Counted from the stretch's first letter, positions 8,521 through 18,369 are shown. The stretch is 64,000 bases of DNA from JAXLVB01 sp046329195 (GCA_046329195.1 JAXLVB010000002.1:1550001-1614000), one strand, 5' to 3'. The notes: generated by a model not told the origin, from the sequence alone. Numbers and translations are program-made.

Positions 8521-9657
8521 ATGAACCTAAGTCAGATTCCTTCGCCGTGTTTTGTTTTAGAAGAAAAACTACTTCTCAATAATTTACGACTCTTAAAACA
8601 AGTCCAAGAACGGGCAGGTGTACGTATCATTTTGGCACTCAAGGGCTATGCTATGTATAGCACATTCCCGACCGTTAAACAGTATTTAGCTGGAGCTACA
8701 GCGAGTTCGCTCAATGAAGCTCGTTTGATTTTTGAAGAAATGGGTTGTAAGGCTCATACGTATTCTCCACTTTATTTGGAGAGTGATATGCCCGAAATTT
8801 TGAGGTATTCGAGCCATTTAACTTTTAATTCTTGGAACCAATATGAGCGTTTCAAAGACCGAGTGAATGCGTATCCAGAGAAGATTTCGATGGGTATTCG
8901 GATCAATCCTCAATACTCTGAAGTTGCGACTGACTTATATAATCCTTGTGTACCAGGCTCTCGCTTGGGCATCATTCGGACGCAATTACCTGATAAACTG
9001 CCTGTTGACATTGAAGGATTGCATTTTCATACCTTGTGTGAAAATGATTCTTATACCTTGGAGCGAACCTTGAAAGCTATGGAAGAACGCTTCAGCGACT
9101 TGCTCTATCAAGTAAAATGGCTCAATTTAGGCGGAGGGCATTTGATGACTCGCAAAGACTACAACATCGAGCATTTGATTGGCGTATTGCAGGGTTTAAA
9201 AGAACGAAATCCTCATTTAGAGATAATTATGGAACCAGGCTCCGCCATTGGCTGGCAAACTGGTTATTTGGTCTCTACGGTGCAGGATATTATTGATAGT
9301 CAAGGCATTATGGTGGCTATGTTAGATGTATCGTTCACAGCACACATGCCTGATACCCTGGAAATGCCTTACAAACCTCGTATCTGGAACTCCTACCATG
9401 AGCCAGTTGACGGCAAACCTACCTACCGAATGGGGGGAATGACGTGTTTAGCAGGCGACTTCATGGGGGATTATTCGTTTGACCACGAATTAAAAATAGG
9501 CGACAAAATTGTGCTTGACGACATGATTCATTACACAATGGTCAAAACCACTACGTTCAATGGCGTGCCTTTGCCATCCATTGGCATTTGGCAAACTGAC
9601 GAGACGTTTAGGTTGGTTAAAAAATTCGGCTACGAAACGTACAAAGACCGTCTGTAA
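8521..9657 (+). CDS. nspC: Carboxynorspermidine/carboxyspermidine decarboxylase
   Basis: This PLP enzyme removes CO2 from carboxynorspermidine or carboxyspermidine to give norspermidine or spermidine, the last step of the aspartate-semialdehyde-dependent polyamine pathway. The 378-residue protein has the alanine-racemase-fold signature ILALKGYAMYS with the cofactor Lys at about 41, then GLHFHTLCENDSYTLE, LNLGGGHLMTRKDYN and IMEPGSAIGWQTGYL, all characteristic of NspC rather than of diaminopimelate decarboxylase. The partner carboxynorspermidine dehydrogenase is not in the window. It converges with kynU, the two stops being only four bases apart. In this phylum the product is expected to be spermidine (family knowledge). 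Confidence 0.92.
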   Translation: MNLSQIPSPCFVLEEKLLLNNLRLLKQVQERAGVRIILALKGYAMYSTFPTVKQYLAGATASSLNEARLIFEEMGCKAHTYSPLYLESDMPEILRYSSHLTFNSWNQYERFKDRVNAYPEKISMGIRINPQYSEVATDLYNPCVPGSRLGIIRTQLPDKLPVDIEGLHFHTLCENDSYTLERTLKAMEERFSDLLYQVKWLNLGGGHLMTRKDYNIEHLIGVLQGLKERNPHLEIIMEPGSAIGWQTGYLVSTVQDIIDSQGIMVAMLDVSFTAHMPDTLEMPYKPRIWNSYHEPVDGKPTYRMGGMTCLAGDFMGDYSFDHELKIGDKIVLDDMIHYTMVKTTTFNGVPLPSIGIWQTDETFRLVKKFGYETYKDRL

Positions 9658-9661
9658 AAAC

Positions 9662-10918
9662 CTATCCCCAAAAAGCATGAAGGGCTTGTTCAACCTTTGC
9701 TAGGTCTTCAAATGAATTATACAAAGGCACTGGCGAGAGTCGGATACAATTGGGCTCTCGCCAGTCGCCCCAGATACCTTGAGCCATCAAGTGCTCAAAT
9801 AACTGCTTTCCATTTTGCTCTACTAACAACGATAATTGGCAACCTCGTTCAGCAGGATTAGTAGGTGTAAGTAGCTGGATTTGAGGAAACTGACAAATGA
9901 TTTGTTCTAATAAGCCTGTCAATTGTATTGATTTAGCTCGAAGGGACTCCAAGCCTACTTGGTCAAAAATAGCTAAAGACGCTCTGAGACAGGCCATTAA
10001 TAAAATGGGGGGTGTTGAAACTTGCCAACCATCGGTTCCTTGCATAGGAATAAATCCTTTTTTCATCTGGAAACGAGTGGCTTCATCATAGCCCCACCAG
10101 CCTGCTAATCGAGGCCAATTGGCCTCATGATGCTGTTGATGAACAAATGCGCCTGCCACTCCACCTGGGCCTGCGTTGAGGTATTTGTAGCAGCACCATG
10201 CTGCAAAATCCACTTCCCAATCGTGTAAATGCAAGGGTACATTACCTGCTGCATGAGCCAAGTCGAATCCAACCAATGCGCCTGTTTGATGGGCAGCAGC
10301 AGTGATTGCGACCATATCATACCACTGACCAGTGTAGTAATTGATTCCACCCATCATTACTAAGGCCAACGAGTCCCCTAATTGTTCAATGTGATTGATA
10401 ATATCTTCGGTTCGTAAAAGGGACTCACCTTCACGAGGAAATATTTCTACGATTACTTCATCAGGCTGTAATCCTCGCTGTTGTACGTGAGTTTCCAGCG
10501 CATATTGGTCTGAAGGGAAAGCACCTGCCTCTGTCAAAATCTTTACTCGTTTTCCTTGAGGTTGATAAAACGACGTTAGCAACAAATGGAGATTTACTGT
10601 TAAGTTGTTCATCACCGTTACTTCAGACGGCGTAGCACCTACCAGTTGAGCCATCGGTTTTTTGAGATGTTTCAAATACGGAATCCAAGGGTCGTTGCCG
10701 GCAAACCATCCTTCTACACCCCAATTGGCCCATGTATCTAACTCTGTTTGTAGTTGAGTGGCAGTAGTAATTGGTTGTAAACCAAGTGAATTTCCGACTA
10801 AATACACAACTGGCTGACCCGCTCGCTGAGGAATTCGGAATAATTCTTTAAACGAACGCAAGGGGTCATTTTCATTCAGTTGTCTGGCAAGGTCTAAGCT
10901 GAGTACAGGAGTTGTCAA
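9662..10918 (-). CDS. kynU: Kynureninase
   Basis: Kynureninase cleaves kynurenine to anthranilate and alanine, or 3-hydroxykynurenine to 3-hydroxyanthranilate. The 418-residue protein fits the family length. Marks include VYLVGNSLGLQP near 38-49, TVMNNLTVNLHLLL, DLAHAAGNVPLHLHDWEVDF around 219-238 with the cofactor Asp, and CCYKYLNAGPGG with the Schiff-base Lys at about 245. No tryptophan dioxygenase, kynurenine formamidase, monooxygenase or 3-hydroxyanthranilate dioxygenase gene is in the window, so the pathway must be completed elsewhere. A -7-like box (TAGTTTTG on the minus strand, 10950-10943) stands about 25 bases before the start. Confidence 0.93.
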   Translation of the reverse strand: MTTPVLSLDLARQLNENDPLRSFKELFRIPQRAGQPVVYLVGNSLGLQPITTATQLQTELDTWANWGVEGWFAGNDPWIPYLKHLKKPMAQLVGATPSEVTVMNNLTVNLHLLLTSFYQPQGKRVKILTEAGAFPSDQYALETHVQQRGLQPDEVIVEIFPREGESLLRTEDIINHIEQLGDSLALVMMGGINYYTGQWYDMVAITAAAHQTGALVGFDLAHAAGNVPLHLHDWEVDFAAWCCYKYLNAGPGGVAGAFVHQQHHEANWPRLAGWWGYDEATRFQMKKGFIPMQGTDGWQVSTPPILLMACLRASLAIFDQVGLESLRAKSIQLTGLLEQIICQFPQIQLLTPTNPAERGCQLSLLVEQNGKQLFEHLMAQGIWGDWREPNCIRLSPVPLYNSFEDLAKVEQALHAFWG

Positions 10919-11107
10919 CGGATTGAGGATTAGCTATGGGTACAAAACTACACCTAGTTGTAAAAAGTTTATATGTTTTTACAAAAAGGAAGACCTCCTT
11001 TAAATCTTTTTAAAATTAAGCACCTAAGTCAACGAAAATCGTATTGAGGTGGGCATGAATTTTTACAGGATTATCATAAATAGACTTCCCACACGTTGTA
11101 ATTACGC

Positions 11108-11115
11108 TATTTTTG
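11108..11115 (+). promoter_or_regulatory. -7 promoter box before the LolE/FtsX-like gene
   Basis: TATTTTTG at 11108-11115 fits TAnnTTTG. It predicts transcription from about 11122, after the ATG at 11049 of the longest frame, and so argues for the TTG start at 11139. No good TTG stands at -33. Confidence 0.4.
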
Positions 11116-11138
11116 CAAAACAGTTAATTATTTACTCC

Positions 11139-12359
11139 TTGAATTTTCCATTTTTTACTGCCAAACGACTGCGGCAAGCTGATAGAGCTTCTTTTTCTCG
11201 CACGGTTTACCAAATCGGTGTTTGGAGTATTGCCCTTGGGCTAACGTCTATGATTGTGGCTTTTGCGGTACTATTTGGGTTTAAGGCTACGGTTCAAGAC
11301 AAACTTTTTAGTTTGGGAGCACACCTGCGGGTAACTAAATTTTCGGTCAACAAATCGTACGAAGAAACACCGCTTTCCACTCGTACTCAGTTAGTTGAGC
11401 ATTATAAAGACCTTAGTCAAATTCGTCATTTACAAGTAGTAGCCCACAAACCGGGCATTCTCAAAACCAAAGAAGATATTCTGGGCGTTGTTTTGAAAGG
11501 CGTTGGAAAAGATTACGACTGGGCATTATTTGGCAAAAATCTCATTGCTGGTTCACCTGTTCAGCCCTCTGATAGTGGATATTCCAGCCAAATTGTGATT
11601 AGCCAACTCATTGCCAACCGACTAAAACTAAAAGTTGGCGATGAGGTTGTGATGTGGTTTTTGCAAAATCCGCCTCGCCCTCGCAAGCTACACATACAAG
11701 GCGTTTATGAAACCGGCCTTGAAGAGTTTGACAATCAGCTGGTTATTGGAGACATTAGCTTGATTCAACGCCTCAACAATTGGGGGAAAGATACGGCAGG
11801 TGTTTATGAAATTTATGTGAATGATTTCGCTCAATTAAACGCTGCGGCTCAACAAGTTGCCAATCTCATGACCGTGGACATGAATCTTGAAAAAGTAACC
11901 GACCGACAACGGCCCATTTTTGATTGGCTCATTCTACTCGACACCAACATTGTAGTTTTTCTTAGCCTAATTTTGTTTGTCATCAGCTTTAACATGGCTT
12001 CAATTTTGCTGGTTATGATGATGGAGCGTACCCCGATGATTGGTTTACTCAAAGCGTTAGGAAGCACTAACTGGCAAATTCGAAAAATCTTCTTGCATCA
12101 AGGCGTAGCCATGATTGCCCGAGGTTTACTCTACGGCAATGCCATCGGGGTCATCATTTGTCTTATTCAAGAGCGTTTCAAACTGATTCCGCTGGATGCT
12201 GCTAATTATTTTATGAACACGGTACCCATTGCTTGGAACTGGTGGGCTATCGTGTTGTTAAATCTTGGCACCTTGGCTTTAGTGTCAGCCGTTTTATTAA
12301 TTCCGACCATCGTCATTACCCGCATCCAACCGGTAAAAGCCATTAAGTTTACGAAGTAG
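11139..12359 (+). CDS. ABC transporter permease, LolE/FtsX family
   Basis: An inner-membrane permease of about 406 residues with the LolC/LolE/MacB topology: one N-terminal helix (around GVWSIALGLTSMIVAFAVLF), a large periplasmic MacB-PCD-like domain (QDKLFSLGAHLRVTKFS to about residue 260), then three C-terminal helices (IVVFLSLILFVISFNMASIL; region with MMMERTPMIGLLKALGSTNW; and the final pair). The ERTPMIGLLKALG coupling segment is the FtsX-family signature. In Gram-negative bacteria this group extracts lipoproteins with LolD. The ATPase is not adjacent. I start at the TTG 11139 (L-NFPFFTAKR), which matches homologous N-termini and the promoter position. Its end overlaps the convergent YfhO gene by 11 bases. 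Confidence 0.85.
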   Translation: MNFPFFTAKRLRQADRASFSRTVYQIGVWSIALGLTSMIVAFAVLFGFKATVQDKLFSLGAHLRVTKFSVNKSYEETPLSTRTQLVEHYKDLSQIRHLQVVAHKPGILKTKEDILGVVLKGVGKDYDWALFGKNLIAGSPVQPSDSGYSSQIVISQLIANRLKLKVGDEVVMWFLQNPPRPRKLHIQGVYETGLEEFDNQLVIGDISLIQRLNNWGKDTAGVYEIYVNDFAQLNAAAQQVANLMTVDMNLEKVTDRQRPIFDWLILLDTNIVVFLSLILFVISFNMASILLVMMMERTPMIGLLKALGSTNWQIRKIFLHQGVAMIARGLLYGNAIGVIICLIQERFKLIPLDAANYFMNTVPIAWNWWAIVLLNLGTLALVSAVLLIPTIVITRIQPVKAIKFTK

Positions 12360-14811
12360 TTGGCTTTTTAAGTTTCCAAATTACCCCTGCATATCCCAAC
12401 AAAAATAACAGCGAAACAATACACCCAATTTTGACCATGGGCGGCTCAAAGTGTAATTCGATTTCATGCTTACCTTTTGAGAGCATCAAACCCATAAATC
12501 CCATGTTCACCCGTTCAATTGGAGTTTCGTTGCCATCTACCGTAGCTTTCCAGCCTCTATCGTGTGGAATAGAAAGAAAGAGTAACTTATTCGTTTTCAA
12601 ACTAATACTACCTTTAACATGAGTGGGTTCAAACGCCTGAATAGTCAAAGAGTCTTCCTTCAAGGCATTTATATTTCGTTCGAGGCTTGTCAATGAAACT
12701 GTCAAAAGGGTGTCTTCTGGTATTTTTTCTAACTGCTTCATTAGCTCGTGTTGTTCAGTATCTAAGGCTACCCCTCTTGTTAAAGCATATTGCTTTTCAA
12801 ATTTACCTTCCTGTTTATCCAACTCATCACTCAACAAATAGGACCGATACGTCACGCCAAGCGGCAGGCTAAAGCGATATTTATAAATCCATAATTCGGG
12901 GGTGCGGGTCACATATTCATAGCCTAATGGCCCAAGGTCAGTCGTTCGGTTTTTATGTGACAAAAAATATTTTATATTACAAAGCCCCGCACCCGCAATT
13001 GGGTCAAGCGCTAAACCATTAAAAATAAACCGAGTAGATAGTTCATCATTGGGATTTATCAAATGCAATTTTCGTAGATAACGAATATAATTTACTTGAT
13101 TGAACGAACTATAACATCGTGAACCGTAGTAGTTTTGGATTTTTGAGTCGTTCGAGCTATTCAAATAGCCTCCTTGGTCAAATCCTACCGAGGAGAAATC
13201 TTTCTCAATCCGATAAAATGGTGATTTGTCTCGTTTTTTGAGTAATGCAACGGCTTCTTTAACCCCATCGTTGTATCCTTTGTTAGCTCCAAAATCAAAT
13301 AGCAAGTCGTAGGTTGCCAATTTACGTTTGTTGATAGTGGGATACTGCAAGAATAGTATTTCGCCTACCAACAGCACAAGTAGGACAAGTTGAGACCAAG
13401 TTCGGTAGGTGTTACTTCGATAAAACAACAGAATTACCGTATAAAGCAATACTAAAACAGCCACCACTGGACGGATATTTTTGCTGGAAGTAGCCTTTAT
13501 CTCATACGGAAAAAAAAGGACAATTAATGCACAAAAGGTAGTAGCGATTAGTACAACTAAGTTAAGTTTTTGCCCTTGCTCAAGGCGAGATAACGCTTGA
13601 GTATAGCCATAAATCATCCAGATGGCAACAAAAAGCGAAATAGAACGGTAATAGTCGCCAGTGAATAACCATACTAACCGTCTAAGGAATGGGAATACAC
13701 AAACTAATACCAGGATGCCAAAAGTAATGCTCAATGCTATTTTTTCCTTACGATTCAGAACTGCAAAAGCTTGGGGAAAAACCATCACAGAAAGAATCCC
13801 ACAGTACAACACTGGAGCTTCCATGTAATTGGACCAGCCCTTAAATTGATCAACATATCCACTCAAGTTAGGCGAGAAAAGGCGATTGAACAAGGAACTA
13901 AACTCTTCTTTAGAAGCCAGTTGAAACACAGATGTACCCATCAACGAAGCCGTATACGATACGTCTCCACTACCACGAGGGCTATCCAAAATCTGAATGA
14001 CATTGCTAAACAGCATAAAGCTGGACAGGCCCAAACCAATAAATCCAGCTATGACTAAGGGCGAAAAAAACGAAAAGGACACCTTAACTGCTGGCAAGCG
14101 AAGGCCAATGTACAACAAGCTCAACAAAGCATACAAATATACGTTGAAGGGAGCTTGAATGGCCATCAGTGCAAACGGAAGAGGTAGCCAGATCCACTCT
14201 TTGCGTTGTATATAGCGTTCTAACAACCAAAGTAACAAGGCGGCATACAAGACTTCAGTCGAGTATCGGTTGATGTCCCAAGCCCCGCACAAAATCATAT
14301 AGCCACAAAAAGCATACGACAACGCCCCTACGATTGATGCAAACGCTGAGGTTTTGAGTTCTTTCAAAAAAGCATAAAAGCAAAACCCTGACAAAATAAT
14401 TTCGATAACTGCGACGTAGATAAGCCCTTGCGCAATACCTTTGGGCGAAAAGAAAAGCAGAAAATTAGTGAATGGGTCAAACCAAAACGGATAGATATTT
14501 TTTCCGATGCCTTCATTAAATGACCAGCTCGGCATACCATATTGTTGCCAATAATCGGCCAAATGGACTAAGTTTGGATAAATAATTATGGTAGAATCAA
14601 TCCCAATATCAATAAATAAATACGGGTATTTTTGACTTAAAAAATCCCAAAAAAGAATGCCAATTAGTAGTAGCATCAGCCACAATAACAACCCAGCTAA
14701 AGCTCTGTAAGAAAGCGAATCGAATGAAAACGATGGCGTTATTTGAACTACAGTAGATGAGAGAGGGGGTACAGCAGGGGATGATGTTTTTTTGCGATTC
14801 GACTGAGCCAT
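12349..14811 (-). CDS. YfhO-family multi-spanning membrane protein
   Basis: A protein of 820 residues. After a short basic N-terminus it has about 12-13 transmembrane helices up to residue about 490, then a long extracytoplasmic region, and a last helix close to the C-terminus (IGCIVSLLFLLGYAGVIWKL). The C-terminal part with LLFLSIPHDRGWKATVDG and MGFMGLMLSKGKHEIELHFEP is the diagnostic YfhO segment. These proteins belong to the GT-C glycosyltransferase-like superfamily and take part in surface glycolipid or teichoic-acid glycosylation in Firmicutes; the role in Bacteroidota is not known. It lies 92 bases downstream of rsgA on the same strand. Confidence 0.85.
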   Translation of the reverse strand: MAQSNRKKTSSPAVPPLSSTVVQITPSFSFDSLSYRALAGLLLWLMLLLIGILFWDFLSQKYPYLFIDIGIDSTIIIYPNLVHLADYWQQYGMPSWSFNEGIGKNIYPFWFDPFTNFLLFFSPKGIAQGLIYVAVIEIILSGFCFYAFLKELKTSAFASIVGALSYAFCGYMILCGAWDINRYSTEVLYAALLLWLLERYIQRKEWIWLPLPFALMAIQAPFNVYLYALLSLLYIGLRLPAVKVSFSFFSPLVIAGFIGLGLSSFMLFSNVIQILDSPRGSGDVSYTASLMGTSVFQLASKEEFSSLFNRLFSPNLSGYVDQFKGWSNYMEAPVLYCGILSVMVFPQAFAVLNRKEKIALSITFGILVLVCVFPFLRRLVWLFTGDYYRSISLFVAIWMIYGYTQALSRLEQGQKLNLVVLIATTFCALIVLFFPYEIKATSSKNIRPVVAVLVLLYTVILLFYRSNTYRTWSQLVLLVLLVGEILFLQYPTINKRKLATYDLLFDFGANKGYNDGVKEAVALLKKRDKSPFYRIEKDFSSVGFDQGGYLNSSNDSKIQNYYGSRCYSSFNQVNYIRYLRKLHLINPNDELSTRFIFNGLALDPIAGAGLCNIKYFLSHKNRTTDLGPLGYEYVTRTPELWIYKYRFSLPLGVTYRSYLLSDELDKQEGKFEKQYALTRGVALDTEQHELMKQLEKIPEDTLLTVSLTSLERNINALKEDSLTIQAFEPTHVKGSISLKTNKLLFLSIPHDRGWKATVDGNETPIERVNMGFMGLMLSKGKHEIELHFEPPMVKIGCIVSLLFLLGYAGVIWKLKKPTTS

Positions 14812-14903
14812 AATTTGCATGAAGCTAAGGTGCTAATGCAAATAACAAAATCGAAGCCCTAAATGCAAAAAATTCGCAAGGATAGCATTAAAAACCGCCG
14901 GAA

Positions 14904-15830
14904 TCACCTCCGGTTATCGTCACCCAAGACCATGCTCAAGTAACTTTCATACCGACTGAGGGCGATTTCACCGGATCGAACGGCCTCTACCACAGCACAT
15001 TTGGGCTCGTTGACATGCAAGCAATTATGAAACCGGCATTCGCCAAAACGTTCACGCATTTCGGGAAAAAAATGAGAGATTTCCTCTTTGTCAATATCAA
15101 TTAATCCTAATTCTTTGATACCTGGCGTATCAATAATATAGGTATCATCGCCAAGTTCAAACATTTCGGCAAAAGTGGTGGTATGTACACCTTTGTTGGC
15201 AAAAGTAGAGACCTCAGAAGTGCGTAGCAATAAATCGGGGGCAATTTGATTGACCAACGAAGACTTGCCTACCCCCGAATGGCCTGACAATAAGCTGGTT
15301 TTTTGGTGAAGTAAATTCCTAAATTCAGCTATACCTAATGAGGTTACGGTAGAAGTAAACAACGTACCGTAGCCCAATCCTTCATAAAGAGAGGCTAATT
15401 CGGCTTGGTATTCAACCGCATCTTCATCTAATAAATCTAATTTATTGAAAACCAATATGGTTGGTATCCGAAACGACTCGGCAGTTACTAAAAAACGGTC
15501 AATAAAGCCTAACGAAGTACGAGGAAACGTGAGAGTGACTATCAGAATAGCTTGGTCAATATTGGCTGCCAAAATATGCGCTTGAGCCGTTTTATGTACC
15601 GATTGACGGATGATGTAATTCTCTCGTTGGACTATTTCGGTAATAATCCCTGTATTTTCATTTTCGTCTTCTACTTCATACATGACTTTATCACCCACCG
15701 CAATGGGGTTAGAAGTCTGAATACCCTTAATTTTGAATTTCCCTTTGAGACGGCATTGCAATACATGGCCTTCTGGAGTACGTACTTCGTACCACGAGCC
15801 AGTCGAACGCATAACAAGTCCTTTTTCCAA
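14904..15830 (-). CDS. rsgA: Small ribosomal subunit biogenesis GTPase RsgA
   Basis: RsgA is a circularly permuted GTPase that acts in late maturation of the 30S subunit. All parts are visible: an N-terminal OB fold (GSWYEVRTPEGHVLQCRL), the motif order G4 (NKLD, 129-132), G1 (GHSGVGKSS, about 183-191) and G3 (DTPG, 234-237), and a C-terminal zinc site with Cys265, Cys270, His272 and Cys278. The first codon is TTG at 15830; an ATG six codons later (15812) would cut into the conserved KGLV start of the OB fold, so the TTG is preferred. The length of about 308 residues is normal. Confidence 0.95.
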   Translation of the reverse strand: MEKGLVMRSTGSWYEVRTPEGHVLQCRLKGKFKIKGIQTSNPIAVGDKVMYEVEDENENTGIITEIVQRENYIIRQSVHKTAQAHILAANIDQAILIVTLTFPRTSLGFIDRFLVTAESFRIPTILVFNKLDLLDEDAVEYQAELASLYEGLGYGTLFTSTVTSLGIAEFRNLLHQKTSLLSGHSGVGKSSLVNQIAPDLLLRTSEVSTFANKGVHTTTFAEMFELGDDTYIIDTPGIKELGLIDIDKEEISHFFPEMRERFGECRFHNCLHVNEPKCAVVEAVRSGEIALSRYESYLSMVLGDDNRR

Positions 15831-16019
15831 CGAATTTGCAGTTAGCTTTACGATTGAGTTGAGACAAGAGCTTTACCCCAAACTCCACATTTCCATACAA
15901 TGTTAATGACTTGAGACTTCGTTTGCAAATGATTATTACTGTAGGTTACTACCCTTAATGAGATGGGACGTCTGAATATCTTCGTTAATTTGCAGCAAAT
16001 TTATTGTTACCACCACACC

Positions 16020-16694
16020 ATGCCCCTTTTGTCACTATCTAATCATGCCGTTATTTTTGATATGGACGGCGTTATTTGCGATACCAATCCCTACCATGCT
16101 ATGGCTTGGCGGTCATTTTTGAATGACCATCACATTAGTGCTACCGAAGAGGAATTCATCGCACACATGTATGGAAAGTCCAACAGCTATATTTTACAAT
16201 ATTTTTTTAAGCGTGAAATTGTAGGGGCTGAATTTGACCGCATGGAATTTGAGAAAGAGCTTCGCTTTCGCCAAATTTATGAACATCACGCCAAACCCAT
16301 TGCAGGGTTGATAGACTTTATCGCTTCGCTGAAGCAGTACCAAGTCAAAACAGGCATTGCCACTTCGGCTCCCATCGAAAACATGGATTTAATTTTGAGT
16401 AAAGTTCCCATTCGGCAGCACATGGGGTCTTTGTTGGCTAGTCACCACGTTACCCATCACAAACCGCATCCAGAAGTGTATCTAACCTCCGCTCAAAATC
16501 TGGGGATTGCCCCCTCTCGATGTGTTGTATTTGAGGATTCGTTTTCAGGCGTGACGGCAGCCCTGCGTGCTGGAATGAAAGTGGTAGGTGTGCTCACCAC
16601 CTATACCCCTGACGAACTCCCACCGTGTCATGGGTATGTTAACAACTATGAAGGTTTTTCTTTAGAAACCTTACAAAAAATCATTGAAACATAG
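16020..16694 (+). CDS. HAD-superfamily hydrolase, beta-phosphoglucomutase-like
   Basis: A 224-residue HAD enzyme with motif I FDMDGVICDT (nucleophile Asp and acid/base Asp), an alpha-helical cap of the C1 type (NDHHISATEEEFIAHMYGKS), motif II TSAP, motif III Lys in HHKPHPEVYL, and motif IV VFEDSFSGVTAALRAGM. This is the beta-phosphoglucomutase/phosphatase group; the true substrate, a sugar phosphate, cannot be told from sequence. The ATG at 16020 places motif I at the usual distance from the N-terminus, and the upstream codons are probably untranslated. It converges with waaA with four bases between the stops. Confidence 0.85.
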   Translation: MPLLSLSNHAVIFDMDGVICDTNPYHAMAWRSFLNDHHISATEEEFIAHMYGKSNSYILQYFFKREIVGAEFDRMEFEKELRFRQIYEHHAKPIAGLIDFIASLKQYQVKTGIATSAPIENMDLILSKVPIRQHMGSLLASHHVTHHKPHPEVYLTSAQNLGIAPSRCVVFEDSFSGVTAALRAGMKVVGVLTTYTPDELPPCHGYVNNYEGFSLETLQKIIET

Positions 16695-16698
16695 TGGT

Positions 16699-17946
16699 TT
16701 ATGTTTTTTTCGTTGACTGGATAGCTGCCAAAATCAATTGCGTTGCTCCCGTTTTTTCTCGAACATAGGCGGCACTACGCTCACCCAACTGCTTACGCAG
16801 TAGCTCGTTTTCTTGAAGGGTTTTAAACGTAGCCATTAACTCGGAGGCATTGCTAATGGCAAATGCACTGCCTGTTTTCAGTAAATCGTTCGCTTCTTGA
16901 AAACGTTGGTAGCTTTTGTTTCCAAAAAACAGAGGCATCCCAAAAGTAGCTGCTTCTAAGACATTGTGAAGCCCTTTGCCATAAGCTCCGCCAATCCAAG
17001 CAAATTCGGCATATTGATACAAAGAAGACAACATCCCAATGTTATCAATGATTAAGACCTCTGCCGATTCATCGCCTACTCTAAAAGCCGAAAATCGTTG
17101 GCAAGGGCGGCGAATTTGCTGCATCCAGTTTGTGATTTCGGCAGGATGAATTTCGTGTGGGGCAATAATAAATTTAATTTGCTTCGTTTCAGAGGCATTC
17201 ATCAACGGCAACACCACCTCAAAATCTTGATGCCAACAACTCCCTACAATAAAAATAGGTTGATTCCCTTTAAACTGTTGTACCAAGTCTATCGAGCGTT
17301 TGGCATCAGCGATTTGCTTCACCCGGTCAAAACGAGTATCACCCGCCACAGTTACCTGCTGAATACCAACAGATTGCAACAATACCTGAGAAGTTTCATT
17401 CTGCACAAAAAGGTGGCTAAAACACCGCAAAATTCCTCTGTAAAATCCTCCATACCATTTAAAAAACACCTGATTGGGTCTAAAAATCCCTGAAATGAGG
17501 TAGATAGGTATTTGTTGAGAAGCCAAGGTTTTGAGGTAAAAATTCCAAAACTCATACTTCACAAAAAATACAAGGCTGGGCCTAACTCCCTCCACAAAAG
17601 CTTGTGCGTTGACAGGTGTGTCAGCAGGTAGGTACCAAACCCAATCGGCATGAGCATAATTTTTACGAACCTCATAACCCGAAGGTGAAAAAAACGTAAG
17701 CAGGATTTTAGCGTGTGGATTTTGTGTTTTAAAAGCCTCGATAACGGGGCGCCCTTGTTCAAATTCGCCCAACGAAGCGCAATGAAACCAAACAACAGGC
17801 TGACGTCCCGTTGCTTGAACTTCGCTTAGTTTTTGTTGCCAACCACGCCTCCCAGACACCCACAATTTTGCTTTTTTACTGAAAATGGCAGCAATTTTAA
17901 GCAGAAAACTGTACCCGTAAATGCCTATTGTATAAAAGAACGACAC
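16699..17946 (-). CDS. waaA: 3-deoxy-D-manno-octulosonic acid transferase (Kdo transferase)
   Basis: WaaA (KdtA) transfers Kdo from CMP-Kdo to lipid IVA at the inner membrane in lipopolysaccharide core synthesis. The 415-residue protein has an N-terminal membrane anchor (YGYSFLLKIAAIFSKKA), then VWFHCASLGEFEQGRPVIEA with the catalytic Glu of the SLGEFEQ motif, FVKYEFWNFYL, the CMP-Kdo region GSCWHQDFEVVLPLM and the C-terminal WIGGAYGKGLHNVLEAATFG characteristic of GT30. The gene shows that this organism makes lipid A with Kdo. It has a minus-strand -7-like box (TAATTTTG, 17976-17969) about 23 bases upstream without a clear -33. Confidence 0.93.
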   Translation of the reverse strand: MSFFYTIGIYGYSFLLKIAAIFSKKAKLWVSGRRGWQQKLSEVQATGRQPVVWFHCASLGEFEQGRPVIEAFKTQNPHAKILLTFFSPSGYEVRKNYAHADWVWYLPADTPVNAQAFVEGVRPSLVFFVKYEFWNFYLKTLASQQIPIYLISGIFRPNQVFFKWYGGFYRGILRCFSHLFVQNETSQVLLQSVGIQQVTVAGDTRFDRVKQIADAKRSIDLVQQFKGNQPIFIVGSCWHQDFEVVLPLMNASETKQIKFIIAPHEIHPAEITNWMQQIRRPCQRFSAFRVGDESAEVLIIDNIGMLSSLYQYAEFAWIGGAYGKGLHNVLEAATFGMPLFFGNKSYQRFQEANDLLKTGSAFAISNASELMATFKTLQENELLRKQLGERSAAYVREKTGATQLILAAIQSTKKT

Positions 17947-18020
17947 GTTTTTTGGTTGATTTAGGAATCAAAATTAGGAAAAAACAGTTATTTCTTCAGT
18001 AAACCATATTATCTGACTTC

Positions 18021-18365
18021 ATGAACTGGAATAAAATAACAGACCCTCAACAGCTTAGTCAAATCAAAGAAGAATCAGCCCAACAGCCTATTTTGATTTT
18101 TAAACACAGCATTTCTTGTTCAACAAGCGCTACAGCCTTAGCTCGCTTAGAGCGTAAGTGGAACCAAGAAGAAGTAGGTCATTTGAAACCTTACTATTTG
18201 GATTTGGTGAGATTTAGGCCCATTTCAAATGCAATAGCTGAAAAATTTGAAGTAGAACATGAATCGCCGCAAGTCTTGATAATTCAAAACGGTAAAACTA
18301 TCTACCACGAATCGCATTGGGGCATTGATTACGAAGAAATTAAAGAAATATTGCAAACCGTTTAA
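18021..18365 (+). CDS. ytxJ: YtxJ-type bacillithiol-system redox protein
   Basis: A 114-residue thioredoxin-fold protein with a single active-site-like cysteine in FKHSISCSTSATAL (Cys at about residue 35) and the later cis-Pro segment ESPQVLIIQNG. This is the YtxJ (DUF2847) family, monothiol bacilliredoxin-like proteins that occur in bacteria using bacillithiol. The gene stands alone between the divergent waaA and the convergent OsmC gene. Co-location with OsmC suggests a shared thiol or oxidative-stress theme, but the genes are on opposite strands. Confidence 0.85.
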   Translation: MNWNKITDPQQLSQIKEESAQQPILIFKHSISCSTSATALARLERKWNQEEVGHLKPYYLDLVRFRPISNAIAEKFEVEHESPQVLIIQNGKTIYHESHWGIDYEEIKEILQTV

Positions 18366-18369
18366 CGAA

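Noticed and set aside
15552..15845. Plus-strand frame of 97 codons opposite rsgA
   Set aside because: It is antisense to the strongly conserved OB and GTPase segments of rsgA, so its openness follows from rsgA codon use.
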